Below are positions 1 through 5,069 of a stretch of DNA of 6,796 nt, piece by piece (within the stretch, counting starts at the first letter, position 1; every line of letters starts with the position of its first letter). The stretch is from Dehalococcoidia bacterium (GTDB lineage Bacteria > Chloroflexota > Dehalococcoidia > Dehalococcoidales > E44-bin46). The stretch covers positions 1-6,796 of the forward strand of contig SOKA01000017.1 of assembly GCA_004376105.1 (NCBI GenBank). The letters run 5' to 3'. The notes beneath the pieces are model-generated. The model searched no databases. It was not told where the DNA came from and saw only the letters and a program-made list of their open reading frames with translations. A program made the translations under genes and the position numbers.

Positions 1-1449
1 CGCCAGCTATGGTGGGGACACCGAATCCCAGTGTGGTATTGTCAGGACTGCGGTGAGCTAACGGTAACTATTGAAGACGCTAAAGCTTGTAGTCACTGTG
101 GCTCAGCCAATATAGAACAGGACCCAGATGTTCTTGATACCTGGTTTAGCTCAGCACTGTGGACTCACTCCACTCTGGGCTGGCCCGATGATACTCAAGA
201 ATTGCGCTACTTCTATCCAACCACAGTAATGGAAACCGGCTATGACATCCTCTTCTTCTGGGTAGCCAGAATGATTATGATGGGTCTGGAGGATACTGGT
301 GATATTCCCTTCCGCACCGTTTACCTTCATGGTCTGATACGCGATGAGAAGGGGGAGAAGATGAGCAAGATTAAGGGCAACGTGCTTAATCCAGTTGACA
401 CCCTGGAAAAGTATGGCACCGATGCCTTGCGCTTTGCCCTATCTACAGGCACATCACCAGGAAATGACATTAAGCTAACCCCATCACGGCTAGAAGCCGG
501 GCGCAACTTTGCCAATAAGCTGTGGAACGCCACCCGATTTATAATCAGAAACATTAAAACAACCGACACCAATATGAAAATTCAATGGAATTTACTTCCG
601 GTAGAAGACCGCTGGATTCTAAGCCGCTTGAGTCGCACCGTATCAAGTGTAACTAGTCTGATGGAAGACTTCCAGTTTGGGGAAGCCCAGAGGCAAATTC
701 ATGATTTCCTGTGGGGTGAATTCTGCGACTGGTATATTGAAATAGCCAAAATTCGTCTTCGCTCTGCGGATAAGGAGGTGGTGTCACCCCTCCCGGTTCT
801 GGTTTATATCCTGGAGACCTCGCTCCGTCTCTTACACCCCTATATGCCTTTTATTACCGAAGAGCTGTGGCAAAACCTCAAGAAGCACCTACCTCGGGAC
901 TGGCAGGCAACTGAATCTATAATGGTAGCTGCCTATCCTGATGCTGCAGAGATAGCCACTGACCCGGAATCGGAGCGAGTTATGGAATCTATAATAGAAA
1001 TAATTCACTCCATCCGCAACGCCCGGGCTCAATACAAAGTGGAGAGCACCAAGTGGATTGAAGCGCAAATCTACGGTGGCAAGCTTACGCCAGCCATCAT
1101 TCCTTATTCTCAAACCATCCAGACCTTAGCTAGGGCAAGACCAGTTACTTTCCATGATAGTCGGCAAGAAAGCCCGCCAGGAAAAAATGCCCTGGTATTA
1201 GTGCTCAAAGAGACTGAAGTAGTCATACCTATGGAAAGTATGGTTAACCTGGAAGCTGAGAAGAAACGGCTACAAAAAGAGATAGAACGAAGCCAGGCTG
1301 AAGTAGCTCAACTTGAAACCAGGCTCAAGGACAGAGCCTTTCTAGCCAAAGCACCACCGGCTATCGTGGAAAAAGAACAAAATAAACTAGCCACAAGGAA
1401 GGCTAAACTAGAAAGGCTTAAAGAGCAGCTTATTAAATACCAACATTGA
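1..1449 (+). CDS. valS: Valyl-tRNA synthetase, C-terminal part (5' end outside the window)
   Basis: Class I aminoacyl-tRNA synthetase that charges tRNA-Val with valine in the cytoplasm. The reading frame is open from base 1, so the GTG at 31 is an internal valine and not a start. The visible 482 residues are roughly the last 55% of a family that is usually near 880 residues; the HIGH motif and most of the editing domain lie off the left edge. Seen in order (numbered from base 1): the RQLWWGHRIPVWYC block; a zinc knuckle with Cys14, Cys17, Cys30 and Cys33; DVLDTWFSS; the second ATP-binding signature as KMSKI (residues 120-124, bases 358-372) followed by KGNVLNP; the helical anticodon-binding domain (about 155-320); and a charged C-terminal coiled coil (about 416-480) typical of the ValS tRNA-binding arm. 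The last Ser of KMSKS is Ile here. The gene ends in TGA. Identification is very secure. Confidence 0.97.
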   Translation, partial: RQLWWGHRIPVWYCQDCGELTVTIEDAKACSHCGSANIEQDPDVLDTWFSSALWTHSTLGWPDDTQELRYFYPTTVMETGYDILFFWVARMIMMGLEDTGDIPFRTVYLHGLIRDEKGEKMSKIKGNVLNPVDTLEKYGTDALRFALSTGTSPGNDIKLTPSRLEAGRNFANKLWNATRFIIRNIKTTDTNMKIQWNLLPVEDRWILSRLSRTVSSVTSLMEDFQFGEAQRQIHDFLWGEFCDWYIEIAKIRLRSADKEVVSPLPVLVYILETSLRLLHPYMPFITEELWQNLKKHLPRDWQATESIMVAAYPDAAEIATDPESERVMESIIEIIHSIRNARAQYKVESTKWIEAQIYGGKLTPAIIPYSQTIQTLARARPVTFHDSRQESPPGKNALVLVLKETEVVIPMESMVNLEAEKKRLQKEIERSQAEVAQLETRLKDRAFLAKAPPAIVEKEQNKLATRKAKLERLKEQLIKYQH

Positions 1450-1464
1450 CTCCAGACCAAGGCT

Positions 1465-1509
1465 GTCCTAAATTGGAAACCTCAATAGTTAGGACTATCT
1501 CCTATTGGG
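1465..1509 (+). other. Interleaved inverted repeats with pseudoknot topology, downstream of valS
   Basis: Two inverted repeats interlock. GTCCTAA (1465-1471) is perfectly complementary to TTAGGAC (1489-1495). CTCAATAG (1481-1488) pairs with CTATTGGG (1502-1509) over 8 bp with one G-U. The order is arm 1, arm 2, arm 1', arm 2', with connecting loops of 9, 0 and 6 bases. That arrangement fits an H-type RNA pseudoknot in the 3' untranslated region of valS. Either stem could also form alone. No T-run follows, so it is not a standard terminator. The pairing is seen in the sequence; any function is unknown. Confidence 0.4.
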
Positions 1510-1523
1510 CTCCGCTTGCAGTG

Positions 1524-1573
1524 TTAGCCTGCCCACAATGAGCCTGGTTTGCCTTGAATTCCGGGTAGGCTGA
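1524..1573 (+). other. Eleven-base-pair inverted repeat (stem-loop) in the valS-CNB spacer
   Basis: TTAGCCTGCCC (1524-1534) is complementary to GGGTAGGCTGA (1563-1573) over 11 bp with two G-U pairs, enclosing a 28-base loop. It sits just upstream of the -35 box of the next gene. About 31 bases separate it from the T-run at 1605-1611, which is too far for a classical intrinsic terminator. It could be part of the valS 3' end structure or be coincidental. Confidence 0.35.
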
Positions 1574-1575
1574 GC

Positions 1576-1605
1576 TTGCCAAAGTCCTGGGTATTAGCAT
1601 ATAAT
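1576..1605 (+). promoter_or_regulatory. Sigma70-type promoter for the CNB-domain gene
   Basis: TTGCCA at 1576-1581 (five of six matches to TTGACA) is followed after 18 bp by a perfect TATAAT at 1600-1605. Transcription would begin near 1612 and give a leader of about 40 bases before the ATG at 1651. The -10 box runs straight into seven Ts (1605-1611), so initially transcribed bases may be U-rich. With this promoter the CNB gene, and possibly acs behind it, would be expressed independently of valS. Confidence 0.65.
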
Positions 1606-1634
1606 TTTTTTAGAAAGCAAGCCGTAATGCACAT

Positions 1635-1642
1635 AAAAGGAG
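1635..1642 (+). promoter_or_regulatory. Shine-Dalgarno site of the CNB-domain gene
   Basis: AAAAGGAG lies 8 bases before the ATG at 1651. This is a strong, well-spaced ribosome binding site that fixes the start codon. Confidence 0.8.
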
Positions 1643-1650
1643 AATAGGAA

Positions 1651-2106
1651 ATGGATAAATTAGAGGTTCTAAAAAAGTCTGACTTGTTCCGTGAGCTAAA
1701 CGATGAGCAACTCGGCTTAGTGGAGAAGATATGTGCTTGTGAAGTATATGAGCCAGGGACAATTATATGCAAGCAGAATACAATTTTGGATAAACTATGG
1801 GTAATTGAAGATGGTCTGGTGGGGATTATTTTGGAACCGGGACCACTGTCCCACCGACAGATTCAGGCGGCTTGTAATTTTGAGACCTTTGGCTGGGAAG
1901 CCGTTATACCACCGCACATGAATACAACCACAGCGAAGGCTATAGAAAGGACAAAGGTCTTGGTCTTCAATAGGCAAGACCTAGCTGATTTGTGTTCTAC
2001 TAACTATAGGCTGGGCTGCATACTCTACCGAGGAATAGCTAGAGTAATCGCGTATAGACTGAAGTCTGCCTTTATGCAACTATTGGGTGTTACTTCACAG
2101 GACTAA
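1651..2106 (+). CDS. Stand-alone cyclic-nucleotide-binding (CNB) domain protein, degenerate ligand cassette
   Basis: A 151-residue soluble protein that reads as a single Crp-type CNB beta-roll. The N-terminal helix (LEVLKKSDLFRELNDEQL, residues 4-21) and the turn YEPGTIICKQ (33-42) are typical of cNMP-sensor domains. So are the strand LWVIEDGLVGIIL (49-61) and the stretch VLVFNRQDL (103-111), followed by a closing helix. There is no signal peptide, membrane segment or helix-turn-helix, and no such domain can be read in any frame after the stop, so it is not an obviously frameshifted Crp/Fnr regulator. The phosphate-binding cassette is altered. The usual G-E is GWE (81-83), and the position of the phosphate-binding Arg falls on Asn91 in NTTTAKA, so canonical cAMP binding is doubtful. 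Six cysteines (28, 30, 40, 75, 115, 123) are many for this length. The gene has its own promoter and lies directly upstream of acs. A role as a small-molecule or redox sensor linked to acetate activation is inference; the fold assignment is fairly secure. Confidence 0.8.
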   Translation: MDKLEVLKKSDLFRELNDEQLGLVEKICACEVYEPGTIICKQNTILDKLWVIEDGLVGIILEPGPLSHRQIQAACNFETFGWEAVIPPHMNTTTAKAIERTKVLVFNRQDLADLCSTNYRLGCILYRGIARVIAYRLKSAFMQLLGVTSQD

Positions 2107-2171
2107 CCAGCAGATAGCATTTGACTATCCCCCAGATAATGCCAACACTCACGCCCCTTGCCTGATGAACC

Positions 2172-2197
2172 ACTTGGAACTTGGCCGCTACCAAGTT
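2172..2197 (+). repeat. Inverted repeat with an extra half-site, possible operator or hairpin upstream of acs
   Basis: AACTTGG (2178-2184) and CCAAGTT (2191-2197) form a perfect 7-bp inverted repeat around six bases. A further direct copy of the half-site ACTTGG lies at 2172-2177, seven bases upstream of the one at 2179-2184. It could be the binding site of a dimeric regulator, or a hairpin in the transcript. No T-run follows, so it is not a clear terminator for the CNB gene. I find no convincing sigma70 promoter around it. Confidence 0.45.
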
Positions 2198-2250
2198 GGC
2201 TCAAAAGAGCTATTAAGGAGAGAGCTCAATAAGTCCAGCAGAGAAAAATT

Positions 2251-2278
2251 TTTTGTGTTCTAGATTTTGTGTCTAGAA
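2251..2278 (+). repeat. Tandem repeat forming a hairpin against the acs ribosome binding site
   Basis: TTTTGTGTTCTAGA (2251-2264) is followed at once by TTTTGTGTCTAGA (2265-2277); the two copies differ by one T. Because each contains the palindrome TCTAGA, the copies can pair as TTCTAGA (2258-2264) with TCTAGAA (2272-2278), giving a 7-bp stem with a 7-base loop. The Shine-Dalgarno AAAGGA (2277-2282) starts within the base of this stem. The repeat may have arisen by slippage; an effect on translation is inference. Confidence 0.5.
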
Positions 2279-2282
2279 AGGA
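2277..2282 (+). promoter_or_regulatory. Probable Shine-Dalgarno site of acs
   Basis: AAAGGA lies 8 bases before the TTG at 2291 and is the only good ribosome binding site in this area. It favours TTG 2291 over TTG 2267 (no site upstream) and over ATG 2318 or ATG 2321 (no purine-rich site at the right distance). Confidence 0.55.
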
Positions 2283-2290
2283 ATTTGGTC

Positions 2291-4258
2291 TTGGAAAAAG
2301 CAATAGCAATTACTTCTATGATGGCGGAGAAAAGGGTTTTCCACCCGCCGGAGGAACTCAGTAAAAAGGCGTACATCAAGAGTCTGAGTGAATATAAGGA
2401 GATTTATCAAAGGTCTATTGATGACCCTGAGGGATTCTGGGGAGGGATAGCCGAACAATTGGACTGGTTCAAAAAGTGGGATAAGGTTCTGGTCGAGGAT
2501 TTCAAAGAAGGTAAGCATGAGTGGTTCGTGGGTGGTAAGCTCAATGTTAGCTATAACTGCTTGGACAGGCATCTTAAGACCTGGGGGAAAAACAAGGCAG
2601 CGCTAATTTGGGAAGGAGACACTGGTGATAGCAAGACCCTTACCTATCAGGAGCTGCATTACCATGTGTGCAAATTTGCCAATGTGCTGAAAAAGCACGG
2701 GGTTAAGAAGGGTGACCGTGTTTCTATTTATCTACCAATGATTCTTGAACTACCAATTGCTATGCTAGCCTGTGCTCGTGTTGGCGCCATCCACAGCGTT
2801 GTTTTTGGTGGTTTTAGTGCCGACGCGTTGAGAGATAGAATACTGGACTGCGGGGCTAAAATGCTCATTTGTGCCGATGGTCACTATCGTGGCGGTAAAG
2901 TTATCAGGAGCAAGGACAATGCCGACGAAGCCCTTGAGTCCTGCCCCAAGGTAAAGGATGTGATTGTGGTGAAGAGGGCTGATATTGGAGTAAATATGGA
3001 GAAAGGGCGTGACTACTGGTGGCATGATGAGATAGGCGCCGAGGATATTAAACCATATTGCGAACCAGAAGTTATGGATGCCGAAGACCCCCTTTTCATC
3101 TTATATACTAGCGGCAGCACAGGAAAACCTAAGGGCGTGCTTCACACCCAGGCTGGTTATCTCCTATATTGCTACCACACCTTTAAGTGGATATTTGATG
3201 TAAAGGACGAAGATACCTACTGGTGCACCGCGGATATTGGCTGGATAACTGGTCATAGCTACATTGTGTATGGGCCTTTAGCCTTTGGGGCAACCAGCCT
3301 AATGTTTGAGGGTGTGCCAAGCTATCCCCATCCGGATAGATTCTGGGAAATTGTCGAGAAACATAAGGTTAACATTTTCTATACTGCCCCTACTGCTCTT
3401 CGAGCCATAATGAGAGAAGGAAATGAATGGCCCAATAAACATGATTTAAGCAGTTTACGCATCCTGGGGACAGTTGGAGAACCGATTAATCCTGAAGCTT
3501 GGATGTGGTATTACAATGTGATTGGTAAAGGTAGGTGCCCCATTGTCGATACCTGGTGGCAGACAGAGACCGGTGGCGCACTAATTACTCCTCTACCTGG
3601 GGCTTCTCCAATTAAGCCAGGGTCAGCCTCACTACCATTCCCTGGGATTGAGCCAGCAGTGCTGAGAGAAGATGGCTCAGTAGCTGATGTCAATGAAGGT
3701 GGTTACCTGGTAATTAAGAGGCCTTGGCCAGGTTTAATGCGAGGGGTGTTTGGTGACCTGAACAGGTTTAAAGAGACCTATTTCATTAGATTCCCCGGGA
3801 TATATACTACCGGGGATGGAGCTAGAGTGGATGAAGATGGTTATTATTGGTTAATGGGTCGTATAGATGATGTTATTAACGTATCAGGTCACCGCCTAGG
3901 AACTGCCGAGGTCGAGAGTGCCTTAGTATCCCATGATTCAGTAGCCGAAGCCGCGGTTGTTGGTATGCCCCATGAGATTAAGGGACAGGGCATATATGCC
4001 TTCGTTACTCTAAATGTTGGTGTGGAGAAGAGCGATGCCCTCAAGAAGGAGCTAACTGGTCATGTTCGTAAGGAAATTGGCCCGATAGCTACTCCAGATA
4101 AGATTCAGTTTACTGATGGTCTACCCAAGACCAGAAGCGGCAAGATTATGAGACGGATACTAACCAAAATTGCTGCCGGTGATATCAAAGATTTGGGGGA
4201 CACTAGCACCCTGGCTGACCCAGCAGTAGTTACCACCCTGGTAGAGGGAAGGCAATAA
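2291..4258 (+). CDS. acs: Acetyl-CoA synthetase (AMP-forming)
   Basis: Cytoplasmic ligase that converts acetate, ATP and CoA to acetyl-CoA, AMP and pyrophosphate through acetyl-AMP. The length of 655 residues from TTG 2291 fits the family (about 650). Numbered from that start: family N-terminal block (VFHPPEELSKKAYIKS, from about 15); phosphate loop TSGSTGKPKG (273-282); DTWWQTETGG with Trp423 at the position that limits the pocket to acetate; TGD with Asp509 for ribose; hinge GRIDD (Arg524, Asp526); SGHRLGT with Arg535; and C-terminal PKTRSGK with Lys618, the catalytic lysine that acetyltransferases inactivate in Salmonella Acs (Lys609). The fixed offset of 9 from Salmonella residues across these sites indicates an intact enzyme. 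The start is uncertain. TTG 2291 has the best ribosome site, yet ATG 2318 or ATG 2321 gives the more family-like N terminus (MAEKRVFHPP), and TTG 2267 is also open. It follows the CNB gene on the same strand and converges with the minus-strand pair. Propionate or other acyl use is unlikely given the Trp. Confidence 0.97.
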   Translation: MEKAIAITSMMAEKRVFHPPEELSKKAYIKSLSEYKEIYQRSIDDPEGFWGGIAEQLDWFKKWDKVLVEDFKEGKHEWFVGGKLNVSYNCLDRHLKTWGKNKAALIWEGDTGDSKTLTYQELHYHVCKFANVLKKHGVKKGDRVSIYLPMILELPIAMLACARVGAIHSVVFGGFSADALRDRILDCGAKMLICADGHYRGGKVIRSKDNADEALESCPKVKDVIVVKRADIGVNMEKGRDYWWHDEIGAEDIKPYCEPEVMDAEDPLFILYTSGSTGKPKGVLHTQAGYLLYCYHTFKWIFDVKDEDTYWCTADIGWITGHSYIVYGPLAFGATSLMFEGVPSYPHPDRFWEIVEKHKVNIFYTAPTALRAIMREGNEWPNKHDLSSLRILGTVGEPINPEAWMWYYNVIGKGRCPIVDTWWQTETGGALITPLPGASPIKPGSASLPFPGIEPAVLREDGSVADVNEGGYLVIKRPWPGLMRGVFGDLNRFKETYFIRFPGIYTTGDGARVDEDGYYWLMGRIDDVINVSGHRLGTAEVESALVSHDSVAEAAVVGMPHEIKGQGIYAFVTLNVGVEKSDALKKELTGHVRKEIGPIATPDKIQFTDGLPKTRSGKIMRRILTKIAAGDIKDLGDTSTLADPAVVTTLVEGRQ

Positions 4259-4332
4259 AGATGATAGTAGCTGGGTGGGAATTTGCTTCTCTAATGGGGG
4301 GCTAACTCGGGGTTCTTTTGAGGAGGAATGGC
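4259..4332. other. Convergent spacer between acs and the polX operon
   Basis: Seventy-four bases separate two converging stop codons, a place where a bidirectional terminator is expected. I see only 3-bp self-complementary pieces with G-rich runs, and no stem of useful length with a T-run on either strand. Termination may be Rho-dependent, or the transcripts may overlap. Confidence 0.5.
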
Positions 4333-5049
4333 TCAGGTTACTGCCGGGGACTCATCAGCTACTAGCCCCCTAGGATAACCATTAATATTTAACTGATGCA
4401 GTGCTTTCTTGGTATCACTGGCAATCCGGGCCTTATCACACTGCCTCAGCCGATATTTAAATAGCCAATAGGTAAACTCCTTTAGCTCGGTTAGACTGAT
4501 AGATTTAACCTGAGGATAACCCTTCTCTCGCCTAAAACGCTTAAGCAATACCGCTTTAGTAGCACCATATATTCGCCGATAAACCTCATTAACAACATCA
4601 TGCTCCGTATTATAACCCAAAGCCCGTCTCTCCTTGCGCACCTCCTCCTGCACCGCCAGAATTAAAGCTCCCTCCACAGTGATGCCATAAAAGTAGTTAA
4701 GGTATTGATGATACTTACTACTGCCAATAAGCTCCTTGAATTTCTCAACGGTTAGGTTAAGTGGTGGTTGCCCATGAAAAAGGAGAGCCGTCTTCTCATC
4801 ATCAGGTAACAAACCATCTACCGCCTCACATAGGCGCTCAGCCAGAAGTAACCAATCAAAAGCCTCACCAGCGATAAGGTAACAGTAACGGCGCTCGTTA
4901 TGGACTTCCTCGGCAACAGTCCGCAACCCGATAGCCTCAAGTAGGGCGATATACCAGTGTTTACCACCGGTGATAGCCTGCTCTAAATATCTTATTACCT
5001 CAGCATCACCGGCAGGGGTCAACCGAGAAAGCTGTAACTGGTTATCCAT
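4333..5049 (-). CDS. Uncharacterised helical protein, probably co-transcribed with polX
   Basis: I do not recognise this 238-residue protein and assign no function. It has no signal peptide and no clear membrane segment; the most hydrophobic part, about residues 57-72 (YLIAGEAFDWLLLAER), carries charged residues and looks like an amphipathic helix. The rest also reads as mostly helical. The N-terminal half is rather acidic. The region from about 137 to 216 is rich in Arg and Lys (RKERR; KRFRREKGYP at 170-179; KYRLRQCDKAR at 198-208), which could suit nucleic-acid contact. Aromatic clusters occur at 113-121 (YHQYLNYFY) and 193-199. No metal-ligand or nucleotide-binding signature stands out. 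The ATG start is supported by GGAG (5060-5063) 10 bases upstream. It begins 20 bases after the polX stop on the same strand, so one transcript is likely. The gene ends in TGA and converges on acs. It is real by length, ribosome site and operon position. Confidence 0.8.
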   Translation of the reverse strand: MDNQLQLSRLTPAGDAEVIRYLEQAITGGKHWYIALLEAIGLRTVAEEVHNERRYCYLIAGEAFDWLLLAERLCEAVDGLLPDDEKTALLFHGQPPLNLTVEKFKELIGSSKYHQYLNYFYGITVEGALILAVQEEVRKERRALGYNTEHDVVNEVYRRIYGATKAVLLKRFRREKGYPQVKSISLTELKEFTYWLFKYRLRQCDKARIASDTKKALHQLNINGYPRGLVADESPAVT

Positions 5050-5059
5050 TACCTATTAT

Positions 5060-5063
5060 CTCC
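5060..5063 (-). promoter_or_regulatory. Ribosome binding site of the gene after polX
   Basis: On the minus strand GGAG lies 10 bases before the ATG at 5049-5047, inside the 20-base gap after the polX stop. It supports this start and translation from a shared transcript. Confidence 0.55.
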
Positions 5064-5069
5064 AAATGA

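Noticed and set aside
31..33. GTG that could be taken as the start of a 472-residue gene
   Set aside because: The frame is open back to base 1 and encodes the conserved ValS block RQLWWGHRIP before it, so the gene begins outside the window.
1574..1611. Intrinsic terminator of valS ending in seven Ts
   Set aside because: The only stem directly before the T-run is short and broken by internal mismatches, and the T-run is better explained as lying next to the -10 box of the following promoter. A weak terminator function is not excluded.
1524..1772. Minus-strand frame of 82 codons across the valS-CNB spacer
   Set aside because: It overlaps the promoter and the first part of the CNB gene, has no supporting ribosome site and shows no recognisable family features.
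2121..2140. TTGACT and GATAAT as a promoter for acs
   Set aside because: The boxes are separated by only 8 bases, far short of the 16-18 needed.
2107..2266. Remnant of a helix-turn-helix domain after the CNB stop, which would make it a broken Crp/Fnr regulator
   Set aside because: Stops occur within a few codons and no frame shows a recognisable helix-turn-helix.
4361..4372. CTAG-CCCC-CTAG palindrome near the end of the 238-residue gene
   Set aside because: Only 4 bp of stem inside a coding region; too short to mean anything alone.
4328..4378. Small plus-strand frame of 16 codons after an AGGAGG at 4321-4326
   Set aside because: The spacing to ATG is only one base, the peptide is not recognisable, and it lies antisense to the end of the 238-residue gene.
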